Shown: positions 46,312-58,157, counted from the first letter of the stretch. The stretch is 64,000 nt of DNA from Cycas panzhihuaensis (GCA_023213395.1 CM041465.1:243543741-243607740), one strand, 5' to 3'. Translations and numbers: made by a program. The notes: generated from the letters alone by a model not told the origin.

Positions 46312-48230
46312 GCCCGTTTTGGCTCATTTTCAAGGATCTTTTTTGCTCACTTTTGGAATTGCTCTCAAGGAAACACTCTCCTGCCCTACTTCTCTCTGTC
46401 TTTGCATCAACTAGACTGCACCCTTCATACAAATGACTCTCCTTTGGTGTGGCTGGGACATTCTCCCAGCCCCTCAAACGCCTTGGAGAGGGCTCCTTTG
46501 AAGTGGTTTCCAGCCGGTCTTCGCCCAGGCAATCCATAAGCGCCCCAAGTACAGGTGTTTCCCGTCACACCTCCGTAGCAGGGCCTCAAACCTGCTCCAC
46601 TCCAGATCTGGGCTGATCTATCAGTCCTTCTCCGCTGCCCTTTGGCTGAGGCAAATCCCTTGCCTCTTCTCTTCAGGTATTCCTTGTTTTTATGCTTGTT
46701 TTCTTGTGATATTCATGCTTCAACTTGTTTGCTCTTACTTATTGCTTGAGAGTTGGTTGTCCTCCCTTTTGGGGGCTGTTATACCACTCTCCCTGTGCTC
46801 CTTGCTCACATCGCCCAAGGCGGTGTGGAGGGGTTGCATAGGTTTTGGAGAGGAGCTGGGTGGATTCCGTACCACCTTCCACGCTCCCTAGGTGGCTCTT
46901 AGCCCCCCAAAACCTCCCTCTCGCCCCGTGCTGCCCTTGGCTTGCAAACAAGGGTTTGGAGGCTCCTTGTTGCCCAAACCATCACAAGTTGCAAGGTCGA
47001 TTTGGAGCCTTTTGCTTGGGTTTGGGCATCACTCATAAGTCCCAACCGCTGGTTTCTTGCCCTACCTTTCTCCCCGGGTCACCCGGTTTGCTCTTCATAG
47101 CATCCCAGTTCGCCGTGGGTACCCTTGGGCCTTTCTTTGCCCCTTTTTCTACCATTTTCCAGCCCCTGCTCTTGACTTTCCCCTTGCTGCCTCGTGGCTC
47201 TTGGGGGGAGGTTTGGGCATCATTTGCGGGAGGTAGGCCACTCCGAGGCTTACCCAACCATTTGCTTTCACTTTGGTCACTTTCTTTCGACACTTTCATT
47301 GTTGGATTAGCATTGACACATGTATATTCAAATTCTCGTTTATGTCATTTAGGCATATATTGTTAGAGTTTTTTGTGTTGCATGTTAGTGCTCTTCCTTT
47401 GGGAAGAGAAAGAGACCGCTATTGCTTGCAGGTACTTGGGAAGCGTGGAGTGCATCGCCCGTGGGCCTAGCTACCGATAAGCACCTTCATATGCGTTATG
47501 TTTTCATGCTATTTCATTTCTTAGTTGGTGCTTCCTTTCTTTCTTGGTATTGCATTTAATTTTTCTGGAGAAGGTAAGGAATCCCCCTCTTCGTCCGCTG
47601 CCTATCTCGCATCCAGCACATCGCGCGGAGTGGTTGGGCGCCCCTCAAGAAGGTTACTTCGTCTCGCACGCCTTCGCTCCAGGTGCACATTCGTTCCCCT
47701 CCGCTACCCTTTCCTTTTCCTTTTATTTCTTTCGTAGTAATTAGTGCATTGAAGGATAAAAGGGAAAAACTGGTTTGGTACTTGCTTGCGATTCTTTTGT
47801 CTTATTTCATGCATCTTTATCATTCGTAGGAAAGATTGTAGGAGTCCTCCTCTCCCCTACCTTTCCTCTTCCCCCCTTGACCACACGAGTGCCTTGTTTC
47901 CAGCATCACTCGTGTACCTGGTTAGGTTGTGTAGGATTGCCCTTGGCCTGTCTCCATTAGGTCTTCTCTTCCCCCCTTCTGGCCACCCAAGGGTGGGAGG
48001 GTCCTATTCCTGTGTCAACCTGTGTTTGCCCTACGCACCTTCACCTCTTATTCGAGGCGGTGAAGGGTCACCCGATAGTAGCCATACTCCATTGCAGATC
48101 CCGAACTCATGCTCCGGTGCACGGGGCGCTCTGCGTGGTAGTTACCCATCTTTTAGGTCCCACCTTCTATCATTCCACCACTCACTCTCCCTTACACCTA
48201 TCAGTTAGGTAGTTATCCCGTAGCAACGTG

Positions 48231-49369
48231 TCTAGAATATAAGCAAAAACTAAACCGCATACACAATGAATCTTCTAGAGTATTAGTATCAAAATCTAAA
48301 GGCAAAAAGGCTTATATTCCAAAGATTGATACACCTTCTAAAACTATATTTTAAAAGGGCAAATAAGGAGCTTCAAAGGGACAATATAGGACTAAATGTT
48401 ATTATTATAGGAAGTAAGGCCATATTAAAAAGGATTATTAGGTATGACAGTGATAATAGTAATCAAAACAATCCCAAAATCAACCCTAACAATAAATACA
48501 ATAGCAATGATAATAATAACTACGTATATAACATGGTTATATGATAGACTAAGATTAAGAGACATTGAATATGATCATGATAAGATTGTTTATTACAACA
48601 TTCAAAATGGGCTCTACTCCATCATATATATGGTTTATTAATTTAGGTACATTAAAAATTATGATAGGAAGGCTAGATTAGTTCAACAAAATATGGAAAA
48701 TAAGTCAGAAGGTAACCATTGACAATGACACTGAATTAGAAGTAGTTAGAATTAGAGAAGTACCATCAACTTTACTAAATGATGATAAAATATATTTAAA
48801 GAATATCTTGTGTGTACTTAATGTAAGGCTAATCATGCATCAGCTGGTGAAATTAAACAACAAGATGTAAGTATAACATTTACTTAAGAATAGTACATGG
48901 TCCAAGATAAAAATAACAAGATTATAGCCATGTGACTTAGAGAGAATAATATATACAAATTATAAGGATACTCTTATGTACAAAGACCATTCCTTGTTAT
49001 ATCACCTAAATAAAAATTATGGTATGAAAGAATGGGCTATTTGAATCACTCTAATATCCAATTGATATATAAATTAAAAGTGGTACATAGTTTACCTTTG
49101 ATTGAAACTAAAAGTTACTTATGTAAACCTTGTATTTTTAGCAAGTATCATAGAGAACTATTTCCAAAGAAGAAATCATAGAGAGTGAAGGAAAAGTTAG
49201 GATTGGTTTACTTAAACACTTATAGACCAATGCCTATTATCTTACTAGGAGAACCAAGATACTCCATCACTTTCATTAATATTTTTTTAAGAAAAGTTTG
49301 GGTCTTTCTATTAAGGAAAAATCACAAGCCTTTTCTTATTTAAAATAGTTTAAGGAGTTGATAGAGAAT
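48231..49369 (+). pseudogene. Copia-F gag end to integrase, decayed
   Basis: After the solo LTR the gag frame resumes with LEYKQKLNRIHNESSRVLVS and KGKKAYIPK, then a decayed CCHC knuckle (about 48385-48430, CYYYRK-GHIKKDY). Further on, GAG-pre-integrase reads YERMGYLNHSNIQLIYKL (about 49023) and the integrase core reads LGLVYLNTYRPMPI and SITFINIFLRKVWVFLLR (49197-49320). The protease between them is not recognisable. Copia-G interrupts the frame at AGAAT (49365-49369), inside the integrase domain. Confidence 0.75.
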
Positions 49370-49818
49370 TGTAAGAAGAGGTATAGGAACAATATCATAG
49401 GATCACATAGACCAATATACACAGGTAAAATCAGATATTACACATGTATACATACTGTGATAGGTGGAAACCCCTTCTAGGGAAGAAAAACCACCATCTA
49501 AAGCTAAGATTTTATTAAAGAATAGACTATACAAAAGACCATAAATAATACCACCTATATATGATAAACCAGCCTTTAAAATGGGCTTTAGACAACCTCC
49601 TAGATTCTCGAAACCACCTCCACCTCCTTGAATCTAGGAGAGGGTATTAATAATAAAAAAGTTCATTGAAATGGGTAGTTGCGCATTTTAATGACCTTTC
49701 ACATAATAATTCAATAAACTCTAAACTTTAAATATTAGAATCACTTAAATATAAATTTATACATGTGACTTAAATAAAATATAATAATAACATAAAAGTA
49801 ACATTAATAATCCTAACA
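49370..49818 (-). repeat. Copia-G 3' LTR (449 bp)
   Basis: On the plus strand it runs from TGTAAGAAGAGG to AATCCTAACA, so TG/CA-type ends. It pairs with 56365-56809, with few differences apart from small indels. Confidence 0.95.
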
Positions 49819-49830
49819 TCCCCCTTTAAT
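49819..49830 (-). promoter_or_regulatory. Copia-G polypurine tract
   Basis: The minus strand reads ATTAAAGGGGGA next to the LTR start TGTTAGGATT. Confidence 0.85.
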
Positions 49831-49859
49831 GTTAATTTTTTATAACATAGAAAAAGAAG

Positions 49860-52800
49860 GTCTTCATCACGTTGATCCCCCTTTGATGGAGACTTCTTTT
49901 ATCTTTAACAGATCTCAGAGGTTTAGAAACTTAACTTCAGTTAAAGACTTTGTGAGTATGTTAGCAACCTATAGATCTGTAAGACAATAAGATAAATGAA
50001 CAATGTTATTAGTAACAAGGTTACGAATAAAATGCTGATGTAATTCTATATGTTTAGTTCTAGAATGTGCTACTGGATTTGTAGCAATAGCAATGGCATT
50101 TTGATTATTAACTTTAAGTTCAATGGAAGAGTTAAGAGATAGACCAATTTCATTTAGAAGAGATTTGAGCCAAAGTACTTCTTTGATGGCTTTAATGAGT
50201 GTGCGATATTCAGCTTTAGTCATTAATAGAGCTAGTGCCTACATTTTCTTACTAGACCAAGTAATAGGTGAAGAATCTATAAAAAATATATAACCTGATG
50301 TAGATTTTTGATCATTTGTATCACCTGCCTAATCTGAATCATTATATCCTATTAAAATTAGAGGTTTACTACAAAAATTATAAGTTAGTCTATAAAAAAT
50401 AATGTTCTAAGGATATTATAATATACGTTTAGTAACTTTCCAATATGATCCATGTGGCTTTTGTATATAACGTGAGTATAAAGTGACAGTATAGAATATA
50501 TCAGGGAGGGTATAAGTTAAATAAATAAGACTACCAATTGGTTGTCTATATAATATTGGATCATATAAAGGTGTAGAACAATCAATAGATAGTTTTACTC
50601 CTGATTGTAACAGATTAGAGACGGGTTTAGTATTTTCCATGTTAAATTGTTTAATTAAGTATAAAATATATTTAGGTTGTGATATAGTTATTTTTGAATC
50701 ATTTTAATAAATTTGTAATCTAAGAAAATAATGTAGTAGACCTAAATCGGTCATTTTAAATTTATTCATTAAAGTAGTTTTTAAGTGATGAATGTTATTT
50801 GTTGATGATCCAGTGATGATGATATCATTAACATACATGATTAAAAGAGTAATGTTATCATTTTCATGTTTGAAATAAAGATCTGGATTACTAATACATT
50901 TAGTGTATCTAATTTGAATGAGATAATCATCAACTTTAGTGTATCAAGCTTGAGGAGCTTATTTTAATTCATAAATAGATTTCTTTAGTTTACAAACTAA
51001 ATTAGTATTATCAATAAAGCCAGGTGGTTGAGACATGTAGATCTCTTCTTTGAGATCACCATTCAGAAATACGCTCTTTACATCTATTTGATGGATTTCC
51101 CAACTAAATTTAGCTACTAGAGCAATAATTATTTTAATCGTATTCATTTTTGCAACAAGGGTAAAGGTTTTGTTATAATCAATATTATCAATTTAAGAAA
51201 ATCCTTTTGCAATTAGGTAAGCTTTATATTTTTCAACTGCAACTATAGAGTTGTATTTTGTTCTATAAACCCATTTACAGTCAACTACATTTTTCCTAGG
51301 TGGGAGTGGTACAAGATCCCAAGTTGAATTTTTAATTAAAGTATCAAATTCAGCCTGCATAGTTTATTGCCATACAGAATTGTTACTAGGTTGTTTAAAG
51401 GTTTTACAATCATTATTATCCATTATTTTAGCTATTAAGGCATAGTTAGCATGTAATTTTTAGGTACGTGTTTGCCTGGTATCTGAAGGATTACCTACAT
51501 TAGATCCAGCATTAGCAAGCATTTTCTTTACCTATACAGTCTGTTTATTGGTAACTGTTGCTATAGTTACAGGTTAATTTGAGAAGCTAGCTTGAGAAGA
51601 AGAGTCTATTTCAATAAGTTCAGTTAAAGTCCAATTCTAAACTTGAGTAGATAAGGATTCTATGATTTTAGAGTTAACTTATTTGTTAGAGGGGTCAACT
51701 AAATAGGTGTTGGTTAACATATTTTCAATTGGAAGTTATATATAAGTAGAGGTTGAAAAAGATCCTTCTTCATCAAATATTATGTCACACAAAATTAAAA
51801 TTTGATACGTGACTGGATCCAAAAGTCTATAAGTTTTACTTTCTTTATTGTATCAAACGAAGATGTATTTTTGACTCTTGGGATCTAGTTTCTTGCACTT
51901 TTCTTTAGGAATGTGTCCCCACATGATACTTCCAAAAATTTGTAAATGATTGATTGAGGGTTTTCTTCCAGACCGTTTTTGTTCTGGAGTAATATTTTGT
52001 AAGCATTTACTAGGTAAACGATTTACTAGATAGTTAGAGCAGTTAATTGCTTCTGCCCATAACTTTAGGTCAAGGTTCTTTACATGTAACATGCAATGAG
52101 TCATCTCAACAAGAGTGTGATTCTTGCGTTCAACAACACCATTTTGTTGAGGAGTGTATACAACAGAATGTTGAAATTAAGTTCTATACTTTTTATAGAA
52201 GGAAATAAATTTGCCACTTAAGTATTCCTTGGCATTATCAGATCTAAAAATTTTGATTTTTTAGTTTGATTAGTTTTTAACAAGCATTTTTAATTCAATG
52301 AAAATATCAAACACTTGACTACATGTTTTGAGTGTGTATACCCAACATTTTCTAGAAAAATCATTAATAAATATAATAAAATAATGAGAGCTAGAGTATG
52401 ATGTTACATGAAATAGTCCACATATGTTAGAGTGAACAAGTTTAAGTGGAACTTTCGCTTTGAATTAGGTTTTATGTGGAAAAGGATCTATGTGTTGCAC
52501 AGGCTTCGCAGACACCATAAATAGTGTTTAAAGGTGGAAGACCATAAACCATGTCATGTCTTTTTAGATATTAAAGTTTGCCATAACTAGTATGGCCAAA
52601 TTGTGCATGCCAAAGTTTACTGATTGAGTCAGATTTGGTTATAAAGTCACTGAAGGATTTGTTTTGTTATTTTGTAAACTTGTTAAACTATAGAGACCTA
52701 TACTATGATCAACAGGTCCTAAAGCAATATGTTTAAATTTATTTAATGGTTCTTTGATAATGAATTTATCTTTCTAGAATTTGATGACAAGATCTTTCTG

Positions 52801-54082
52801 GCAGATTTGATAAACTGAGAGTAGGTTTGGTAACAAACCTGGTACATAGAAGACATCCATTATTGAACTGTATTTTAAAGTAATGTCACATGATCCTTTT
52901 ACTCTAAGTTGGGTTCCACTTCCAAAAGAAATCTCTTCTTTAGAGTTAATTTCAAATTGATAAGTAGATAAGTTTTTCTAGTATCTGGTCATATGATAGG
53001 ATGCATTAGAGTCAAGGATCCATTGTGGTGGTTGATTAGTTGGGGCAACAAATGCAGAAGTTGTTGCCATTAGAGAAAGATTATGAGTTTGTTGTTGATT
53101 TTAAGATTGGGATTGAGGTCATTTTTGCAATCCCTTGGAAGCTTTCCAAGCTTCTGAAGCTATTCTACTTTTACAAACATTAATAGCGTGGCCTCTTTTA
53201 TGATAATAGGCATAATTAGTGTTTTCAGAAGGATTTATATTGTTTTGATTAAGAAATGACTGATTAGGAGTATTCTGATGTTAAATGGACCATAATACTT
53301 AATATTATTTGAGAGTTAGGTGGTGAACCTCTATAAGGTTTTTGAAATTTTAGATTACTATTAAAATTATTTTGATGTTTATTTTTATTTTATGTCTTAG
53401 TTTTGGAAAAAAAAGCCTGGTAAGTATCTTTTAATATGTCTATTTGAATTAACATCATTTTATGTTCTATCAATTAGTTTGTCAACTGATCAACTGATTA
53501 AATGCTATAGAAGGATTGCCAGCTTATTGTCTACCTATTTTGAAAAAAATTAAAATGTTTTGGTAATTTGTTTATTACAAGACGAATGAGTATATCATCG
53601 TCTTTAGCATGAGTGATTATTTTTTCGGTATCACTTACTTTCGTTTTAGATTTAATACAGTTACCTAGATCTTTATTAATTAGTTAAATTTTGCATAAAA
53701 AATCCTCAACCTTAGAAAAATCATCATAATTAAGGTCATATAGTTTTTGTTATGAGACAACTAGTTGATGTATGTTGACCTTATCATATTTTTCTTGTAG
53801 AGTGTTCCAGACAGTGGTAAGATTATCTATTTTAGAAAACTGTCGATTGATTTTTGGTAAAAGTGAATTCAATATGGTGCTTAGGGCTAAATCTGAGTTC
53901 ATCAGATATACCATATAACTTTCTATAGTTTCATCTTTTGGTTTTTTAAATTCACCTATTGCATATTACCATATCTTTTGTTGTTTAAGTTGATGGGATA
54001 TGTGATTCCTCCAGTCGGCATAGTTTGCGCTGGTTAAGACTGGAATTAGAATGTAGGTGGTTGTCCTTGGTATTAAAGTCAT
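49860..54082 (-). pseudogene. Copia-G gag-pol polyprotein, broken
   Basis: The start is the ATG at 54082 (MTLIPRTTTYILIPVLTSAN). In order: gag with NYADWRNHISHQLK; a decayed zinc knuckle YAYYHKRGHAINVC (about 53215-53170); protease WILDSNASYHMT, with DSG changed to DSN (about 53025); pre-integrase (about 52610); integrase (about 52440-51850, ending with the GRKPSINHLQIFGSIMWGHI region); RT with KSVFLNGDLKEEIYMSQPPG (about 51085) and active site YVND in place of YVDD (about 50835); RNase H TKAEYRTLIKAIKEVLWLKS (50223-49969). Stops break every domain, and both the protease and RT active sites are altered. Confidence 0.92.
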
Positions 54083-54249
54083 ATTGGGAATTATAGAGTT
54101 TGATTAGAGATTGAAAAATATAAGAGTAGGTGAAAAAATAATCACTTAGTAAGGTTTCCAAACATTAGATTAACATTTCATAGTCATGATTAAAGACTGA
54201 AAAACATAATAGGATAAATAAATACCTTTCCCTTTAAAAATAATTACAT

Positions 54250-55070
54250 GTTCCCAAATAAATAGTCCCCCGTAAAAAATAAATAGTTCCTCTTAACCTT
54301 TAAAAATAAATAGTCCCCCTTAACCTTCAAAATAGTCTCTCTTAACAAAGTAAGTGATTACTAAAAAGGTATTTAGATTCTAATTTATAAAAAGTTTTTA
54401 TTGATTTAGAAATAATATTAATATATTAAGGTAGTTTATTTAATTTCCCTAAAAAATGATGTTGAAGAAATTTTAGCCTAAAGCTAATTTGGCTTTATCT
54501 AAGGGATTTAATTTTAACAATAAAAATACAATTAAGGAAAGGTGTATTGATTAAAAAAAATAATGAAGGTAGAAGATTAATTTTAAAAGTATAAAAGAGA
54601 GGTTAATGGCAACATTAAAAGACATATAAAGACGATTAATTTGTCATTAAACAGTGTAGTTAGAGAGGGTGTTTTGTTTATATATCACTTATATAAAAAA
54701 TAATAAAGTGTGGGTGTAAATTTAACAAAAAAAGAAGTTATTAATATAAATGATGAAGGATTTAGATTAAAGGGGTAAATCAAATGTTATAAAAAAAGGT
54801 TAATAAGATGTTTGGGGGGGGGGGGGGGCAGGGAGGAATGTAACAGAAAATGAAATGAAGTAAAGAAGGGAGGGATTAATTTAATTTATATACTAAGTGT
54901 TATAAAAAAAGAGGAGGAAAGAATGTAACAAGAATGAAGTAAAGTAAAAAAGAGAGTATTAATTTTAAATAAATGTAAGCTATTGTAATGTAGGGAGGAG
55001 CTAATGTAATAAAAAAAATGTAATAAAAAAAGGGGGTTAATTTTTATTTAACCTAAGGTTAACTATGTTT
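54250..55070. repeat. Low-complexity repeats in the Copia-G leader
   Basis: Copies of 'aaataaatagtccccctt' recur at about 54257-54350. Further on, 'gtaac/taa..aaatgaagtaaag..ggagggattaattt' type units recur at about 54840, 54918 and 55005. A run of 15 G lies at 54814-54828. No protein is encoded. Confidence 0.65.
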
Positions 55071-55156
55071 AGTTTAAATGTTCTTAAGTCTAATTAAAAA
55101 ATAGGAGATGAATACCCTTAAACAAGATATTTTAATTAAATTGATAAAAAATTAAG

Positions 55157-55157
<1 letters not shown>

Positions 55158-55223
<66 letters not shown>
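55158..55223. repeat. (AT)n microsatellite in the Copia-G leader
   Basis: About 33 uninterrupted AT units. Copia-D has a similar repeat in its own leader (39032). Confidence 0.95.
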
Positions 55224-55226
<3 letters not shown>

Positions 55227-55496
55227 GGGATAGTGCAACACAGACCTGACCAAATTTTAAATTTTATAAAATAAAAAGAAATTCAATAAAAAAATGGGAT
55301 CTAAGGGGGGTAAGGCGATGAAACCCTACTTGGTAAACCCGTGGTGGCAGCGAGCGATGTATTGTGTAGGTTGATCAAGCTCCTAGCAAGGATGGAGGCA
55401 TCACGGTGGTATTGTTGATCAAGGTTGTGTCCACTGGAGCAGTGGTTCCATTGTCACAGAGCCATGGCATTGGTGTAGTTACCGGATCAGAAAAAT

Positions 55497-55817
55497 CTCT
55501 ACGGCTTGATTAGCTAGCATATTGAAATGGATTATGTTTCACATCATCCACATAGACTTGTAAAATGGATAAAATCAATCATACAGAGTAAATGCATTCT
55601 AATCCAAATAATCTTCTCTCAGGAGTTTGGCAGTCTCCAGTATGATCTTATGAGTTTCTACTAAAGCATCTTTCCCAACAAGTTAGACAATTTCAATCAA
55701 ATCATCCTCCTGTTGCAAGACTTCACGAGCTTTGGTCCTAATAGAAATAAAATCTAGATCAAATTGCTCATAGAAGGATTCTAATGCCTTTGTGATTTTC
55801 TAAATCAAGAGTTTTCC
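55497..55817 (-). pseudogene. Captured fragment of vacuolar H+-ATPase subunit A
   Basis: Subunit A is the catalytic, ATP-hydrolysing subunit of the proton pump on plant vacuoles. The minus strand from 55817 to 55497 is one phase of 107 codons with no frameshift and five stops. It reads TKALESFYEQFDLDF, IRTKAREVLQQEDDLIEIV, LVGKDALVETHKIILETAK, LLREDYLD, NAFTLYD, FYPFYKSMWMM and NIIHFNMLANQAVE. This is the C-terminal region of the protein (family LVGKDALAE, ETAKLLREDYL, NAFTPYDKFCPFYKSVWMMRN). The last stretch of the protein and all N-terminal domains, including the P-loop, are missing. It lies in the Copia-G leader, sense to the element. CAG/CGA/AAG codons changed to stops fit old methylation decay, with at least one other change. 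Confidence 0.92.
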
Positions 55818-56350
55818 TTTATAGCGTAATAAAAGTGTGTACATGGCCAAGTTTGTTAAGTAGGCAGAGTGCTATGAGGAGATGGTAGAGTATGTAAAAG
55901 GTAGCCAAGACAGTGGATGTGAAGGGACTAACCATGGATAACATGGGAGACATGCTCTTAATACAACATTTCATCATTTTCTAAAACCACATGATCTTAA
56001 CCGCCATGGGAGGGTAATGATTGGGCACACAGTCATTACTTCTTGAAAGATGGCACGGGAAGCAGCCAGTCCATCCGATCAGTATCTCGATTGCTGTTGG
56101 GAAAATGAAGGTACCTTAGATCGTGTCTTCGGTAAGCATACCATGTGAGAAGTGAAATATGATGTCAGTGGCTTATAAAAAGGTTATTGGAGCATGCAGT
56201 AAGAGAGCAGGAGAAATAAAGAACATGTTACAATGATAAGGGAATATAGAGCATAGGTTGAGTTAATGCTTCTATAGCCATGCTTAATGGCATCATAAAG
56301 GTATTTTAGAGCCTCAAGTGATTATAGAAATGGCTGAAATAGAAAAAAAA
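55818..56350. other. Copia-G leader between V-ATPase fragment and primer site
   Basis: No protein recognised. It could include intron or flanking sequence of the captured gene, or the original leader of the element. The stretch near 56040-56130 is more GC-rich than its surroundings. Confidence 0.4.
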
Positions 56351-56364
56351 CTGCTCTAATACCA
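56351..56364 (-). promoter_or_regulatory. Copia-G primer-binding site (tRNA-iMet type)
   Basis: The minus strand reads TGGTATTAGAGCAG, from TGGTATCAGAGC, directly against the LTR. Confidence 0.9.
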
Positions 56365-56809
56365 TGTAAGAAGAGGTACAAGCACAATATCACAGGATCA
56401 CATAGACTAATATACATAGGTAAAATTAGATATTACATATGTACAGATACTGTGATAGGTGGAAAACACCTTCTGGGGAAGAAAAACCACCATCTAAAGC
56501 TAAGATTTTATTAAAGAATAGACTATACAAAAGACCATAGATAATACTGCCTATATATGACAAACCAGCCTTTGAAACAGGCTTTAGACAACCTCCTAGA
56601 TTCTCAGAACCACCTCCTTGAATCTAGGAGAGGGTATTAATAACAAGAAAGATTTGTTGAAATGGGAAGTTATGCATTTCAATGACCTTTCACATAATAA
56701 TTCAATAAACTCTAAACTTTAAACATTAGAATCACTTAAATATAAATTTACACATGTGACTTAAATAAAACATAATAATAACATAAAAATAACATTAATA
56801 ATCCTAACA
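56365..56809 (-). repeat. Copia-G 5' LTR (445 bp)
   Basis: Pairs with 49370-49818. It is four bases shorter, partly because a duplicated 'ccacctcc' near 49615 is single here. Confidence 0.95.
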
Positions 56810-56814
56810 AGAAT

Positions 56815-57770
56815 GAAAGTGGATATAAATTCAAGGTCTAACAAATTAACAATGATTATGAGTATACTTCAAATGAATTCACCTAGTTCTATAAGGATCA
56901 TAGAATTTAGAGGTAGATTACTACTACCTATACACCTTAACAAAATAGAGTTGCTAAAAGAATGAGCATAACTTTGCTTAAGAATGTTAAAGTAATGGTG
57001 AAATGTAAGGATGTATAATAGTTTTTATTAGTTGAACCTATAAATATAGTAACATATCTAATAAACTAAAGCACTATAGGGGTAGTGAGGAATATCACCC
57101 TTAAGGAAGCTTAGTTAGGTCGAAAACCAACAATAAGGCATCTCAGAATCTTTAGATCTAATGCATGCATACATATTCAAAAGGAAAAATGATAAAAGTT
57201 AGATGATAAAATTAGAGTGCATTCTTATAAGATACTATGAATAAAGTAAAGTGTACAAAGTATATGAGTTATCTTCTTGAAAGGTTCGTATAACCCATGA
57301 TATGATATTTCAAGAAGAAGAATCATATGATATTAATTCAATTAAGGTTGAAGATTGGGATCAAAAGCCACCTAAATGCAGTACTTTATGGGATATAATT
57401 CAACCTAAATATAAACCAATAGATATCAGTGATGAAGCTGAATTAAAATCTTTTTAGTTTACAGAAATAAAATGCAAAAAGGCACCAAAGAAGGAAGAAA
57501 AGATAAAGTAAGAAAAAGTGTTAAATTTAACACCTTAAAAAACTTTCAAAATGGTATATAAAAACTATGAAGGGCACTAAAAGATGTTACACAATTCTAA
57601 AGGAAAAAAATAAAATAAAATAAAAAATATAACCTTCTAAATAGGAGAATATAGCACTTATAGCTCATGCATTAGATTCAAGTGAACCATCTATGATTAA
57701 AGAAGTAATTAAAGAATAAAAGCATAATGATACTATAGAATTTAAAATCCAAGTTGTCAAGAAAAATCAC
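56815..57770 (+). pseudogene. Copia-F integrase continuation and decayed pol
   Basis: Immediately after the AGAAT duplication the frame reads ESGYKFKV and then DYEYTSNEFT-like and ITTTYTPLQNRVAKR-like sequence, the last third of the integrase core, followed by GRKPTIRHLRIFRSNACIHI (about 57120). These follow the part before Copia-G without loss. Beyond 57300 only weak traces remain up to the Copia-E LTR. RT and RNase H are not recognisable. Confidence 0.75.
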
Positions 57771-57773
57771 ACA

Positions 57774-58145
57774 TGGGATTATTAGCTTTGAGGTGTAGAG
57801 TGGAAGGACTACAAGTACAAAGATGTCATCTTCAAAGTGAAATAATAATCTCTGAATGTAAATGACAGTGTTAAAAAATACCATGGAGGTATTCCCCACC
57901 TATAAATAGACATGTCGGGAAGGCGACAAGCATCTCAACTTGACTAAAGTTAAAATTTAAAAAAATATTAAAATATTAAGCAAATAATTAAATATCTTAC
58001 CTGAGGTAGCTATGCTAGTTCCATGTTAACTACATGTAACTATTTAGTGGCACTAGGTGGCTAAAGATGACTTTTGGAGGCTCAAGGTGGTATTGAGTGG
58101 CCCAAGGTGCTCACATGCATTTGCAATTTGGGTATTATCCCAACA
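57774..58145 (-). repeat. Copia-E 3' LTR (about 372 bp)
   Basis: The inner minus-strand end is TGTTGGGATAATACCC, next to the polypurine tract. It aligns with the Copia-D LTR, for example at 'acagtgttaaaaaatacc' (57866) and 'tggaggtattccccacc'. The outer end at 57774 is placed by similarity and is less sure. Confidence 0.75.
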
Positions 58146-58157
58146 TTCTCCTCCATA
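58146..58157 (-). promoter_or_regulatory. Copia-E polypurine tract
   Basis: The minus strand reads TATGGAGGAGAA directly before the LTR. Confidence 0.8.

Larger units (their letters stand above)
45684..48230 (+). repeat. Solo LTR of a Tat gypsy, GC-rich, inserted in Copia-F
   Basis: It interrupts Copia-F gag, with TCTAG on both sides (45679-45683 and 48231-48235). Its start holds GACTTAGGTAAGTGCAGGTA, as the Gypsy-A and Gypsy-C LTR starts do, and the blocks around 46180-46250 and 48200-48225 also align with those LTRs in the matching positions. It is therefore a relative of that LTR on the plus strand. Unlike them it is rich in C, G and CpG. The several open frames inside (for example 46845-47366) have no known domain and are probably by-products of high GC. 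Terminal bases are not a clean TG/CA, so the exact ends may shift by a few bases. Confidence 0.72.
49370..56809 (-). mobile_element. Copia-G: complete copia element nested in Copia-F, carrying a V-ATPase fragment
   Basis: LTRs at 49370-49818 and 56365-56809, with an AGAAT duplication on both sides (49365-49369 and 56810-56814). Removing it restores the Copia-F integrase frame (...LIEN|ESGYKFK...). Primer site, gag-pol and polypurine tract are in the proper minus-strand order. The 5' leader (54083-56350) is 2.3 kb and contains simple repeats and a piece of vacuolar ATPase subunit A. Total length is 7.44 kb. Confidence 0.95.
45389..57773 (+). mobile_element. Copia-F: plus-strand copia remains, split by three insertions
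   Basis: Coding pieces at 45389-45683, 48231-49369 and 56815-57770 join in order as gag, zinc knuckle, pre-integrase and integrase, then decayed sequence. The first gap holds a solo gypsy LTR, the second holds Copia-G, and Copia-E truncates the right end. No Copia-F LTR is seen; one would lie left of 45389 or was lost, and the other is beyond Copia-E. Confidence 0.8.

Noticed and set aside
46845-47366. 173-codon open frame in the GC-rich segment
   Set aside because: It lies within the solo LTR, overlaps other open frames on both strands, has no known domain, and is expected by chance in GC-rich DNA with few stop codons.
55497-55817. A functional V-ATPase gene exon
   Set aside because: Five stops, no neighbouring exons recognised, and it is enclosed in Copia-G.
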